NCBI RefSeq assembly: GCF_963662885.1
Contig: NZ_OY760055.1
Coordinates: 382,001 to 446,000 of the forward strand
DNA length: 64,000 nucleotides
Source of the DNA: an uncultured Pseudodesulfovibrio sp.
GTDB taxonomy: Bacteria > Desulfobacterota > Desulfovibrionia > Desulfovibrionales > Desulfovibrionaceae
Direction: 5' to 3'
The position numbers and the translations under genes were made by a program. Positions 8,694 to 18,166 of this stretch are shown here, one piece after another. Within the stretch, counting starts at the first letter, position 1; each line of letters opens with the position of its first letter. The notes under the pieces are model-generated. The model was not told where the DNA came from and did no database searches. It was given only the letters and a program-made list of their open reading frames with translations.

Positions 8694-10185
8694 GGGCGAA
8701 ATGACGCCGCTTGGCCGCAAGATCGCGGCAGCCATTCTCGGGACCACGCTGGCGGCCCTGGTGCTGAGCTTTCTGCTCAACGCCCTGCCCATGATCCATG
8801 CCTATCGCGAGGAGGGGGTGGACAAGGCCCGAACCCTGGCCACGCTCATGGCCGCGTCCCTGGCCGCGCCCGTGGATTTCGACGACCCCGAGGCGGCCGC
8901 CGAGAACCTGCAGACCCTGTCCCTCAACCCCAACGTCCGGGGCGCGGCGGTCTATCTCGGCGACGGGTCGGTTTTCGCCTCCTACGGCACGCCTCCCCCG
9001 TTTTCGGAACTCGACGGCCCGGGCGTGTCCACGGCGCTGTCCTCCATGAACGTGGCGGCTCCGATTTCCTCCGGCAACAAGGGGTGCCTGGTCGCCTTGA
9101 ATGTCTCCCTGGCCGGACAGTGGAATTTTCTCGAATCCTACCTGCTCAGCGGGACGTTCATCCTGCTGTGCGTGTTCGTCATCAGCTTCAAGCTGGCGGG
9201 ACGTTTCCGGCGCAGGCTGGGTGACCCTCTGCGGGAACTGACCGAGGTGGTCGGGGATATCTCGGGCAGCCGGGACTACTCACGTCGGGTGGACTATGCG
9301 AGCGATGACGAGCTGGGGGTGCTCGTGGCCGAGTTCAACGCCATGCTCGGGCGCATCGAGGACCGCGACGCGATGTTGAGCCGTCACCGCGAGATGCTCG
9401 AACAGCGGGTTGAGGAACGCACGGTCCAGCTCAAGGTCAAGCAACTGGAGTTGCTCAGGAACAACCGGCGTCTGCACAGCGAGGTTCAGCGCCGCGCCCA
9501 GGCCGAGATGATCCGCGAGGAGGTGGAGCGCATCAACCGCCACGACCTCAAGTCCGGCCTGAGCTTGGTCATCGGCTACCCCGAGCTGCTGCTCCAGCAG
9601 GGCGGCCTGACTCCCGAGCAGGTCAAGAACATCAAACGCATCCGGGCAGCGGGCTACCGTATGCTCGACATGATCCGCAACCACCTCGACATGTTCAAGA
9701 TGGAAAAGGGCGTGTACGCCCTGAACCGGCTGCCAATAGACCTGGTCGAGACCCTCTGCGACCTGGAGGAGGAGCTGGCTCCCCAACTGACGAGCAGCGG
9801 CGTTCGCCTCGCCATCCGCCTGGAAGGCAAAGATGTGGTCGGCGACGAGACTTTCACCGTGTCCGCGGAAGGGCCGCTATTGCGGACCATGTGCCGCAAT
9901 CTGGTCCAGAACGCCATCGAGGCTTCGCGGCCGGATGACGAGGTGGTCGTGTCGCTGAGTTTCGATCACGCAAAGCGGCCCTGCCTGACAGTGACCAATC
10001 CCGTTCCGGTACCCGCCGAAATCCGCGAACGGTTCTTCGAGAAATACGTTACTCACGGCAAGGAGAACGGCACCGGGCTCGGCACCTACTTCGCCGCACT
10101 TATCGCCCGGACGCATGGCGCGGACATCGTCATGAACACGGGCGAAGAGACCGGTACTTCCCTGCGCATCACCTTTCGCCGGTAA
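8686..10185 (+). CDS. Sensor histidine kinase with YfiN-like (CHASE8-like) sensor
   Basis: Membrane histidine kinase of 499 aa. A first membrane helix (about 12-35) is followed by a periplasmic domain (about 36-150) containing LAAPVDFDDPEAAAENLQ and VRGAAVYLGDGSVFASYG, the pattern of the CHASE8-like sensor of YfiN. A second membrane helix (about 155-178), HAMP region and coiled coil lead to the phospho-acceptor His286 (RINRHDLKSG). The ATPase domain has an N-box (NLVQNAIEAS) and a G-box (GTGLGTYFA). The ATG at 8686 lies within the end of the YfiR-like gene. With the response regulator at the other end of the operon it forms a two-component pair. The H-box is of the HDLK type rather than HExRTP. 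Confidence 0.88.
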   Translation: MNKGEMTPLGRKIAAAILGTTLAALVLSFLLNALPMIHAYREEGVDKARTLATLMAASLAAPVDFDDPEAAAENLQTLSLNPNVRGAAVYLGDGSVFASYGTPPPFSELDGPGVSTALSSMNVAAPISSGNKGCLVALNVSLAGQWNFLESYLLSGTFILLCVFVISFKLAGRFRRRLGDPLRELTEVVGDISGSRDYSRRVDYASDDELGVLVAEFNAMLGRIEDRDAMLSRHREMLEQRVEERTVQLKVKQLELLRNNRRLHSEVQRRAQAEMIREEVERINRHDLKSGLSLVIGYPELLLQQGGLTPEQVKNIKRIRAAGYRMLDMIRNHLDMFKMEKGVYALNRLPIDLVETLCDLEEELAPQLTSSGVRLAIRLEGKDVVGDETFTVSAEGPLLRTMCRNLVQNAIEASRPDDEVVVSLSFDHAKRPCLTVTNPVPVPAEIRERFFEKYVTHGKENGTGLGTYFAALIARTHGADIVMNTGEETGTSLRITFRR

Positions 10186-10350
10186 CCAGGGAAACGGCGT
10201 TTCAGCCGGTTCCTGACGAGCGATTATATTTTATATAATAATTATATATTGTTGTTGAACTAAGGATGGATTCGGGTGTATCCAATGGGCTGGAATAGGG
10301 TGTAATTCGGTCCGGTCGGGCCGCTGAAATCGCTTCCGGGGTAAAGTGGA

Positions 10351-12534
10351 ATGAAACGGTGCTTTCCCTTTTACCTGAACATCGTCACGGTGTTCTCCAT
10401 TCTGATCGTCGCCATTGTCTCGGCGGTGGTTCTGTACGGCTACCTGAACAATTCCTCGGCCGCTCTGGTCTCGGCGCGGCAGCTCCTCATGCGGGCCGGT
10501 GATTCCGTTTCGGAGCGCTCCAGGTTTCTCTTCGACACCGCCTTCGACACCACGGACATCTATGTGGACTTTCCGGGTATAGCGGAAAAGGGTTCGCTCC
10601 ACTCCCATCCCATGAGCCACGTGTTTTTCCGTTTTCTGGAACAGCACCCTGATTTCACGTCCCTTTTCATCGGCTTCGACGACGGCGATTTTCATCTGGT
10701 CTCCTCCCTGCATGGCCGCGAGGGCATGAAACGACGGCTTGGCATCCCGGAGAGTGCGGTCTGGTACACCCAGACCATCGGCCATCTGACGGACGGCACC
10801 CGCTACGAGATGAAGAAATACCTGAACGCCGGGTTCGTTACCGTGGGGTCCTCGGTGACGCGCGGAGTAGAGTACGACCCCAGGGAGCGTTGCTGGTTCC
10901 AATCCGCACGGGAGCGTAACGAGCCCACCCTGAGCGACGTCTACGTGTTCTCCCTGTCCGGCGAACCGGGCATAACCGTCTCGCACCGGTTCGAAAGCAA
11001 GGTCTCCGGGGTCTTCGGAATCGATCTGTCCCTGTCCAACCTCTGCCGCTTTGTCCGACGCCAGTCCATGGGCGACAACAGCGAGATCGCCATTTTCGAT
11101 ACGGCGGGCAACGTCTACGCCTACTCCGATCTGGACCGGTTGGTGCGGAGCCTCTCGCCCGAGACAAGAACTGCGGAAAAGGAACCTCCTGACACCGGAA
11201 CCGAGGCAGCAACAGAAATCGACCGGCTGGGCGTTCCGTCCCTGTCCGCTCTGGTGACGGCCTACAAGGAGCACGGGAATCAGGGGACGGAGGCCGGAGA
11301 GCTTTCCGTGGACAACGTGCGCTACCTGTACCGTGTGGACCCGTTGTCCGACGAGTATCACAAGGACCTGTTCGTGGCCGTGGCCGTTCCCGAGGAGCGG
11401 TTCACCGCCCCTATCGCCGCCATAGGCAAGCAGACGTTGCTGGTTTCCCTGGCGCTGCTGGTTTTGACCCTGCCGGTCATCTACGGCGTGGCCAAGCTGA
11501 TCAGCCGCCCCCTGATCCTGTTGACCGGTTCGGTGGAGAACATCCGGTCCTTCAATCTCCGCGTGCCCGTGAGTATCAACACCTTCATTCTGGAAATCCG
11601 GGATCTGGCCGCTGCCCTGGAAACCATGCGCAGTTCGCTGAAGGCGTTTGGCAGCTACGTGCCCAGGCCTTTGGTCGAGCGCATGATCACCAATGACATT
11701 TCTCCCGCCCTGGGGGGTGACCGGCGCGAATTGACGCTGCTGTTCAGCGATATCGAAGGGTTCACCAGCCTGTCGGAAGGGATGTCGCCCGAGACTTTGA
11801 CCGCCGAGATTACGGAGTATTTCAGGCGGATCAGCCAGGTTATCCTGCATACCAAGGGTACGGTGGACAAATACATCGGCGACGCGGTCATGGCCTTCTG
11901 GAACGCCCCGGTTCGCAATGCCGCCCACGCCCACGACGCCTGCCTGGCAGCCCTGCGCTGCCGGTCCGCCCTGCGGATATTCAACAGGAGACGGCGGGAG
12001 TCGGGGCGGCCTGAATTCAAGACGCGCATGGGTATTCACACCGGAGAGGCCGTTGTCGGCAACATCGGCTCTGCGGACCGCATGGCCTATACGGCCATCG
12101 GCGAGAGCGTGAACCTGGCTTCTCGCCTGGAGGGACTGAACAAGTATCTGGGGTCCTCCATCCTGGTGAGCGAAAGCACCCGCCGGGCAGCCGGAGAGAA
12201 CTTCGTTTTCCGTTTTGCCGGGCGGGTGGTGCCCAAGGGAACCTCCGCCGGAGTCGGGGTGTATGAACTGCTCGGTACCCGGTACGGCTCGACCGGAGTA
12301 TATGCCCCCCTGGTCGTGGAACAGGGCGTGGAGGCGAGGCTGGTCGAGTGGGACGCCTGTTTCGCTCTTCTTCTGGCCAGAGAGTTCGAGGCGGCGGCCG
12401 AAGGGTTTCAGACCTATCTCGACAACAACGGGCCGGACCGGCTGGCCGGGCATTTCCTCGAATTGGCCCGTACGTTCACCACCAGGCCGCCAGCGGCCGA
12501 TTGGAAGGGGGAGCAGATCTTCGATGCCAAATAG
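10351..12534 (+). CDS. Class III adenylate/guanylate cyclase with Cache and HAMP domains
   Basis: A 727-aa membrane cyclase. One membrane helix (about 10-32), a large periplasmic double-Cache-like domain (about 35-345, with DPRERCWFQSARE and VFGIDLSLSNL), a second helix (about 360-385) and a HAMP segment precede a cyclase domain (about 455-640). The catalytic domain has both metal-binding stretches (LTLLFSDIEGFTSL; VDKYIGDAVMAFWNAP), RMGIHTGEAVVGNIG and YTAIGESVNLASRLEGL. It would make cAMP (or cGMP) in response to a periplasmic ligand. The 165-nt leader is AT-rich, suggesting its own promoter. The downstream solute-binding gene overlaps by 11 nt, linking the cyclase to a ligand carrier. Nucleotide specificity is not certain. 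Confidence 0.9.
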   Translation: MKRCFPFYLNIVTVFSILIVAIVSAVVLYGYLNNSSAALVSARQLLMRAGDSVSERSRFLFDTAFDTTDIYVDFPGIAEKGSLHSHPMSHVFFRFLEQHPDFTSLFIGFDDGDFHLVSSLHGREGMKRRLGIPESAVWYTQTIGHLTDGTRYEMKKYLNAGFVTVGSSVTRGVEYDPRERCWFQSARERNEPTLSDVYVFSLSGEPGITVSHRFESKVSGVFGIDLSLSNLCRFVRRQSMGDNSEIAIFDTAGNVYAYSDLDRLVRSLSPETRTAEKEPPDTGTEAATEIDRLGVPSLSALVTAYKEHGNQGTEAGELSVDNVRYLYRVDPLSDEYHKDLFVAVAVPEERFTAPIAAIGKQTLLVSLALLVLTLPVIYGVAKLISRPLILLTGSVENIRSFNLRVPVSINTFILEIRDLAAALETMRSSLKAFGSYVPRPLVERMITNDISPALGGDRRELTLLFSDIEGFTSLSEGMSPETLTAEITEYFRRISQVILHTKGTVDKYIGDAVMAFWNAPVRNAAHAHDACLAALRCRSALRIFNRRRRESGRPEFKTRMGIHTGEAVVGNIGSADRMAYTAIGESVNLASRLEGLNKYLGSSILVSESTRRAAGENFVFRFAGRVVPKGTSAGVGVYELLGTRYGSTGVYAPLVVEQGVEARLVEWDACFALLLAREFEAAAEGFQTYLDNNGPDRLAGHFLELARTFTTRPPAADWKGEQIFDAK

Positions 12535-13891
12535 GAGAACAAGCCGAAAATCCCTCACGATCTGGCTTGCTCTGGCGATCCTGCTCCTTTGGTGTGCGGC
12601 GGCCCGAGCGGCCACGCCTGTGATTTTTTGGACCACCGAAGTCGGCAAGGATCGGCAGGCGGTCATCGAATATCTGGCCAAGGTGTTCATGGTCTTCAAC
12701 CCGGACGTGGAGGTCCGGGTGGTCGGCGTGGAGGAGAATTCCCTGGCCGAGATTATGGCGGCCGCCATGGGCCAGGGGCATGGACCGGATGTGGTCGGCT
12801 GCGCCTCCAATCTGGTGGTGGCTTTCTGCAACCAGGGGTGGATGGACAACAATGGTGCGGCCCGTGTCATAGACGAGGTGGGCCGCAAACGATTTTACGC
12901 CGGGGCATTGAACCGCGTCAGCCTGCCGAACGGCAGCCCCTGCGGCATCCCGTTCAACGGCTGGGTTCAGGGGGTCTGGTACCGCAAGGACTGGTTCGAC
13001 AAGGCCGGACTGGCCCGGCCAGACACCTGGGGGGCTTTGCTCAAAGCGGCCAAAACCCTGCATGACCCGGCCCACGGACGATACGGCATCCTGATCGGCA
13101 CCCGTAACGACGTCTACGCGGAGCAGGTCTTTACCCATCTGGCCATGTCCGCGGGCGTGCGCGAGTTCACACCGGACGGCAAGGTGGTCTTCGACTCCCC
13201 GGAAACGGTCAAGACGCTCAAATTCTACGCCGAGCTGGCCCGCTACACACCGCCCGGCCCGCAATGGTGGCGCGGAAGGGACTACTATTTTCAGGGCAAG
13301 CTGGCCATGATGTTCTATTCGACCTTCATCATGGACGATCTCGCGGTGTCCTCGGTGGCCGCCGATTCCCTGACCGGCAGCAACTTCGAGGATCTCACCG
13401 GCGCTCCCTACGATTTTCGGCTGCTGGAGAATACGGGCATGGTTTCCGGCCTGACCGGGACGCGCACGGCCGGGTACGGGGTGCTGCACGCCCTGGGGCT
13501 GACCCGGAGTGGCGACCCCGATCGCAGCGAGGCGGCCAGGCGGTTCGTTCGCTTCCTTTTTCGCGAGGATGCCTACGTGACCTGGCTGCACATGGCACCG
13601 GGCGGGATGATGCCCGTGCTCAAGGACATCGCCTCATCCCCGGTCTTCTACCGCGACGCCCAGGGGGTCTTCCAGAAGTACCGGCGCAAACGGCTGCGGT
13701 CCATTCTGGCCGGGTTCGACTCCCTCAAGAGCTTCGAGTTCGAGGACGGCAGGCTCATTCCCGAGGCGGCCCGGGTCTCGGCGGACGGCATCATCGGGCG
13801 GATGCTCGAGGAAACGCTTTACGGCAGGGTAACGCCCGAGCAGGCCGTGCACGAGGCGGCGGAGCGGATGCGGGCCATCGCCGGGCAGTAG
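12524..13891 (+). CDS. Extracellular solute-binding protein, family 1 (sugar type)
   Basis: Periplasmic binding protein of 455 aa. The ATG at 12524 lies inside the end of the cyclase gene (11-nt overlap), and a signal peptide follows (LTIWLALAILLLWCAAARA, residues about 10-29). The mature sequence has family-1 features: VIFWTTEVGKDRQAVIEYLAKVF, VEVRVVGVEE, GRKRFYAGALNRV, GIPFNGWVQGVWYRKDWFDKAGL and TWGALLKAAKTL. No permease or ATPase gene is nearby, and a strong terminator stands 25 nt downstream. With the cyclase upstream, a sensory role (presenting a ligand to the Cache domain) is plausible. The ligand is unknown. Confidence 0.85.
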   Translation: MPNRRTSRKSLTIWLALAILLLWCAAARAATPVIFWTTEVGKDRQAVIEYLAKVFMVFNPDVEVRVVGVEENSLAEIMAAAMGQGHGPDVVGCASNLVVAFCNQGWMDNNGAARVIDEVGRKRFYAGALNRVSLPNGSPCGIPFNGWVQGVWYRKDWFDKAGLARPDTWGALLKAAKTLHDPAHGRYGILIGTRNDVYAEQVFTHLAMSAGVREFTPDGKVVFDSPETVKTLKFYAELARYTPPGPQWWRGRDYYFQGKLAMMFYSTFIMDDLAVSSVAADSLTGSNFEDLTGAPYDFRLLENTGMVSGLTGTRTAGYGVLHALGLTRSGDPDRSEAARRFVRFLFREDAYVTWLHMAPGGMMPVLKDIASSPVFYRDAQGVFQKYRRKRLRSILAGFDSLKSFEFEDGRLIPEAARVSADGIIGRMLEETLYGRVTPEQAVHEAAERMRAIAGQ

Positions 13892-13916
13892 CAACATGGT
13901 TTCCTGCAATGGAAAA

Positions 13917-13947
13917 GGGCGGTCCGCCAAAGCGGGCCGCCCTTTTT
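13917..13947. terminator. Strong intrinsic terminator, probably bidirectional
   Basis: An 11-bp stem (GGGCGGTCCGC / GCGGGCCGCCC, one G-T pair) with a 4-nt loop is followed by TTTTT and preceded by AAAA. It lies between the convergent solute-binding gene (ends 13891) and RND permease gene (ends 13965) and can serve both. Confidence 0.9.
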
Positions 13948-13964
13948 ACATCTTGTTTCGGTGG

Positions 13965-16900
13965 TTACTCCGAAGGGGTCTCCATGTTGAGGTCGCTTCC
14001 CTTCTCCACAATCGCCTGGTCCCAGGTGTAGTCCTTGTACCCCTGGCGGAAGAAGAAGGAGTAGAGGACCGGGCAGAGCACCAGGGTCAGTACCGTGGCC
14101 ACGGTCAGGCCGGACATGATCAGGTTGGCCATGGGCCGCCACATCTCGCCGCCCTGCAGAGAGAGCGGGACCATGCCGATGATGGTCGTGGTGGCCGTCA
14201 TGATGATCGGGCGCGCGCGTTCCATGGAAGAGAGCACGATGGAGTCGGCCAGGGACAGCCCCCGGCCGCGCTGTATCTCGATGCGGTCGATGAGCATGAT
14301 GGCGTTGTTCACGATGATGCCGAGCAGGGAGATCATGCCGAGCATGGGCATGAATCCGAAGGGCGAGTTGGTGGCCAGCATGCCTGTCGATATGCCGATG
14401 AACATGGGGGGCAGCGTCAGCAGGATGATCAACGGGCGTCTGACCGAGTTGAACTGGAAGATGAGCACCAGCACGAGCAGGCCCATGGCCAGGGGCATGT
14501 TGGCGTTGATGGCGGCCTGCGCCTCGGCGCTCTCCTCGAACTCGCCGCCGTACTCCACGTTGTAGCCCAGCGGCCAGTCGCCCTTGTCCATGAGTTTGCG
14601 CACGGCCGGGCGAACCTTGTTCAGGATGGACAGGGCGTAGTAGCCGTCGGCCACGTCAGCCTTGATGGTCATGGTCCTGCCCTGGTCGCGGCGGCGGATG
14701 TCCGACGGCTGCCATTCAAGCTTGGTGGTGGCCACCTGGGACAGAGGGACGCTCGTCCCGGTGTCGTAAGAGTAGACGTTCAGGCTGTCGATCTTGTCCA
14801 GGTGGTTGCGGAATCCCTCGTCGTTGCGCAGCAGAATGGGGATGACGGTGTCGCCCTCGCGGTAGTCCGAGGCGGGCAGCCCGGACATGGCGGTCTGCAG
14901 GGACACGGCCACGTCGAAGCTCGACAGTCCGGCCTCGCGGGCCTTGTCCTGATCCACCTGGACGATCATTTTCTTGGTCCACTGGCCCCAGTCGTCCCAG
15001 ACGCGGGTGATGCCTTCCTGGCCTTCCACGATGGGCACGATCTCGTCGCGCAGGGCGTAGAGGGTCTTGATGTCGGGCCCGGACAGACGGATCTGGAGCT
15101 TGGCGCCCACGGGCGGGCCGTTCATCAGTTTGTTCAGGCTGTAGTCGGCGTCCGGGAATCCTTTTTCCAGAGACTGCCGGGTGCGCTTGATGACCGCGTC
15201 CACGGCCTCGATGGTCGTGGTGTTGACGACGAAGGTGGCCAGGTTGTCATTGCGCTGCTCGAGGTTCAGCGGCAGGTACCAGCGCGGCCCGCCGTGGCCC
15301 ACGAACACGCCCACGCTGGTCACGCCTTCGTCGGCCAGAAGGACTTTTTCCAACCGCTCCACGCGCCGCTCGGTGGCGGTGATGTCCGTGCCGTAGGGCT
15401 GCCAGAAGTCGATGGTGAACTGGGCCCGCTCGTTGGGCGGGAAGAACATCTTGGGCACGAACTGGAAAGCCCAGCCCGAGACCACGCAGCACAACAGGAT
15501 GACACCCACGAACGTGATGCGGTGGCGCAGGGACCAGAGCAGCAGGCCGCGATAGGCGCGGTACAGGCGGCTCGAGAAGGTCTGAACGGTCAGCTTGGGT
15601 TTGAGCAGGTAGTAGCACATCATCGGGACCATGGACATGGACAGCCCCCAGGAGCAGGCCAGGGTCAGGGTGACCACGATGAACAGGGATTCACAGAATT
15701 CGCCCACCGGATGGGTGGTGGCCAGGGGGATGGGCAGGAAGGCGAAGATGGTCGTCAGCGACGCGGCCAGCAGCGGCATCCATAGCTCGCCGACCGCTTC
15801 GGTGGCGGCCTTGAGCCGGTTCTCGCCCGCGGCCAGCCGGACCAGGATGGCCTCGGAAACGACCACGCCGTTGTCCACAAGAATACCCAGCGAGATGATC
15901 AGCGAGGCGATGGAGATGCGTTGCAGCCCCACGCCGAGGTAGGGCATGAGCGCGATGCAGCCGAGCATGGCCATGGGCACCAGGGAACCGGCGATCACGC
16001 CGGTGCGCAGTCCTGCGAAAAGCAGGATGATGACGACAACAAAGGCAAAGGACTCGATCAGGTTGATCATGAAGTCGCTGATGGCCGTGTTGACGTAGTC
16101 GGGCTGAAAGACGACCAGATTGGTGTCCAGACCGACGTACATGTTCGCCTTGAGCTCATCCAGGCGTTTGGCGACCCTTTCCCCCAGTTCGGTGATGTTG
16201 CCCCCGTCCGCCATGGACACGGCGAGCATGAGGCAGGGTTTGCCGTTGTAACGGGCCATGGTGGACGGCGGGTCCGAGAAGCCGCGCGTGATATCGGCCA
16301 CGTCGGCCAGCCGGACGGACGTCTTGCGTCCCGGCGGGCGGATGGACAGGGAATAGATGTCCTGCACGCCCTTGAATTCGCCGGTGGGTTCGATGACGAT
16401 GCGTTCCGGCCCGACCAGGCTCGATCCGCTGGGCTGAAGCGTATTCTGGCGATCGATCATCTGGGCCAGGACAAAGGGACTGACCCCGGCCGCGGCCATG
16501 CGCGAGTTGGTGAAGTCCACGAAAATGCGTTCGTCCTGCACGCCCCATCTCTCGACCTTGCCCACGCCCTTGATCTTGAGCAGATCGTCGCGCATGTCGT
16601 CGGCCGCGTCCTTGAGCTCGCGGTAGGAAAACCCGTCGCCGGTCAGGGCGATGACGATGCCGTAGACGTCGCCGAACTCGTCGTTGACCTGCGGGGTTCG
16701 CGCCTCTTCCGGCAGATCCGGGGCTGCGTCGTCCACCTTGTTGCGCAGCTTCTGCCAGTAGGGCTGCATGTCCATGATGGAGTCCTCGAACTCCACCTCG
16801 ATGATGGACAGGCCGGTCATGGACTGGGACTTGACGGTCTTGACCCCGTCGATCTCCCGGATGCGCTCCTCAAGCTTGTCGGTGACCAGTTCCTCCACCC

Positions 16901-17072
16901 GCTGGGGCGAGGCGCCGGGAAAGACCGTGGAGATGACGCCGGTGCGGATGGTGAAGTCCGGGTCCTCGCTCTTGGGGATGGAGAAGAACGTCATCACCCC
17001 GCTGATCGCGATGAGCAGGAAGAGGACGAGGGAGGTGCGGTTGTTGGTAATGCACCACTTGGCCAGATTCAT
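13965..17072 (-). CDS. RND-family efflux permease
   Basis: Inner-membrane proton-driven efflux pump subunit of 1035 aa, full length for the AcrB/HAE1 class. The N-terminus (ITNNRTSLVLFLLIAISGVM, then SIPKSEDPDF) and the two repeated halves, each with one large periplasmic loop, are typical. In transmembrane helix 4 the usual VDDAIV pair reads LVDNGVVVSEA, keeping only the first Asp, as in a known subset of these pumps. It starts 2 nt after the adaptor gene and is last in a TetR-adaptor-permease operon that stops at the terminator at 13917-13947. No outer-membrane channel gene accompanies it. Substrates are unknown; drugs or detergents are usual. Confidence 0.92.
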   Translation of the reverse strand: MNLAKWCITNNRTSLVLFLLIAISGVMTFFSIPKSEDPDFTIRTGVISTVFPGASPQRVEELVTDKLEERIREIDGVKTVKSQSMTGLSIIEVEFEDSIMDMQPYWQKLRNKVDDAAPDLPEEARTPQVNDEFGDVYGIVIALTGDGFSYRELKDAADDMRDDLLKIKGVGKVERWGVQDERIFVDFTNSRMAAAGVSPFVLAQMIDRQNTLQPSGSSLVGPERIVIEPTGEFKGVQDIYSLSIRPPGRKTSVRLADVADITRGFSDPPSTMARYNGKPCLMLAVSMADGGNITELGERVAKRLDELKANMYVGLDTNLVVFQPDYVNTAISDFMINLIESFAFVVVIILLFAGLRTGVIAGSLVPMAMLGCIALMPYLGVGLQRISIASLIISLGILVDNGVVVSEAILVRLAAGENRLKAATEAVGELWMPLLAASLTTIFAFLPIPLATTHPVGEFCESLFIVVTLTLACSWGLSMSMVPMMCYYLLKPKLTVQTFSSRLYRAYRGLLLWSLRHRITFVGVILLCCVVSGWAFQFVPKMFFPPNERAQFTIDFWQPYGTDITATERRVERLEKVLLADEGVTSVGVFVGHGGPRWYLPLNLEQRNDNLATFVVNTTTIEAVDAVIKRTRQSLEKGFPDADYSLNKLMNGPPVGAKLQIRLSGPDIKTLYALRDEIVPIVEGQEGITRVWDDWGQWTKKMIVQVDQDKAREAGLSSFDVAVSLQTAMSGLPASDYREGDTVIPILLRNDEGFRNHLDKIDSLNVYSYDTGTSVPLSQVATTKLEWQPSDIRRRDQGRTMTIKADVADGYYALSILNKVRPAVRKLMDKGDWPLGYNVEYGGEFEESAEAQAAINANMPLAMGLLVLVLIFQFNSVRRPLIILLTLPPMFIGISTGMLATNSPFGFMPMLGMISLLGIIVNNAIMLIDRIEIQRGRGLSLADSIVLSSMERARPIIMTATTTIIGMVPLSLQGGEMWRPMANLIMSGLTVATVLTLVLCPVLYSFFFRQGYKDYTWDQAIVEKGSDLNMETPSE

Positions 17073-17074
17073 GG

Positions 17075-18166
17075 TCAGCCCTCCGCCCCGTTGTTGATCA
17101 GCCGTACCTTGCGGCCTTCTTCCAGGCTGTGCACGCCGCGAATGACGACGACATCGCCTTCGTTCACGCCGCCAAGGATCTCAAGTCCGGCCGGGGTCAA
17201 CGGCCCAACGGTCACCTTGCGGCGGGTCACGGAAGAGGTCTCAGGGTCGACAACCCAGACCGCATGGGAGCCGTCGGCCTCGCCGATGACCGCCGCGGGC
17301 GGCAGGTAGAAGGCGCTTCCGGCGTGGCCCAGGCCGGTAAAGTTGACGTGCCCGGACATGCCGCTGCGGATGGTCCGGTCCGTGTTGTCCAGGTAGACTT
17401 TGACGGGGTAGGTGGAACCCGAGCCGGACTCCACGCCGATCTCCTCCACCTTGCCCTGCAGAGTCCGGCCGGGCAGCGCGTCGAAGACCACGGCCACTTC
17501 GTCCCCTTCCTTGACCTGGGAGATCAGGGTGTCGGGCACGGAGATGTACATCTTCATCTGGCGGCCCGCGTTGTAGGTGGCGATGGCCTGGCCTGCGCTG
17601 ACGTTTTGGTGCACGTCGGCCTCAACCTCGCCGATCCAGCCTTCAAAGGGGGCGTTCAGGGTGGTGTAGCCGAGCCGTTTGCGGGCGATATCCAGCTGCT
17701 TGGCCGAGGCGCTGAGCTGGGCTTCGAAAGATTTGAAATCCGCTTCCACCTGGTCCAGCTCGCCACGTGAGATGACCCGGCTGTTGAACAGGCGCGAATT
17801 GCGCTCCATGTCCGCCTTGGCCCGGACGTAGTTGGCCCGGACCTGTTCCATGTTGGCCTCGGCCTGCCTCAGCTCCAACTCGTAGTCGGACGGGTCCAGC
17901 CGGGCGATGACCTGGCCCTTGTTGAACTTGCGGCCGATCTGGTTGCCGGGAAATTCGACGATCTTGCCGCCCACGCGGAAGGAAAGCTGGGTGGCCAGTG
18001 CATCCTCCGCGGTTCCGGCGAACGCCCACATCTTGCTACTGTCGGCCCGAACCGCCTTGGTTGTTTTGACCGGGCGCACCGGCTCGGGCACGGGCTCGGG
18101 CGAGCGATCGCAGGCGGCGAGCAGGGCCAGGCAAAGCAGGACGGCGGGAAAGAGAAAACGGTTCAT
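17075..18166 (-). CDS. RND efflux periplasmic adaptor (membrane-fusion) lipoprotein
   Basis: Adaptor of 363 aa bridging the RND pump and an outer-membrane channel. The ATG at 18166 overlaps the TetR stop (ATGA). A lipoprotein signal ends in LLALLAAC at about residue 20. Mature features are the barrel-sandwich/hairpin region (LSFRVGGKIVEFPGNQIG, VIARLDPSDYELELRQAEANM, LGYTTLNAPFEGWIGEVE) and a beta-barrel with VYLDNTDRTIRSGMSGHV. The long coiled-coil hairpin lies at about 100-170. It is translationally coupled at one end and 2 nt from the permease gene at the other. Export and acylation are inferred from the signal. Confidence 0.9.
   Translation of the reverse strand: MNRFLFPAVLLCLALLAACDRSPEPVPEPVRPVKTTKAVRADSSKMWAFAGTAEDALATQLSFRVGGKIVEFPGNQIGRKFNKGQVIARLDPSDYELELRQAEANMEQVRANYVRAKADMERNSRLFNSRVISRGELDQVEADFKSFEAQLSASAKQLDIARKRLGYTTLNAPFEGWIGEVEADVHQNVSAGQAIATYNAGRQMKMYISVPDTLISQVKEGDEVAVVFDALPGRTLQGKVEEIGVESGSGSTYPVKVYLDNTDRTIRSGMSGHVNFTGLGHAGSAFYLPPAAVIGEADGSHAVWVVDPETSSVTRRKVTVGPLTPAGLEILGGVNEGDVVVIRGVHSLEEGRKVRLINNGAEG

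Noticed and set aside
10205..10250. AT-rich near-palindromic stretch considered as a replication or attachment site
   Set aside because: It lies in an ordinary promoter position before the cyclase gene, with no DnaA boxes, repeats or integrase gene nearby.
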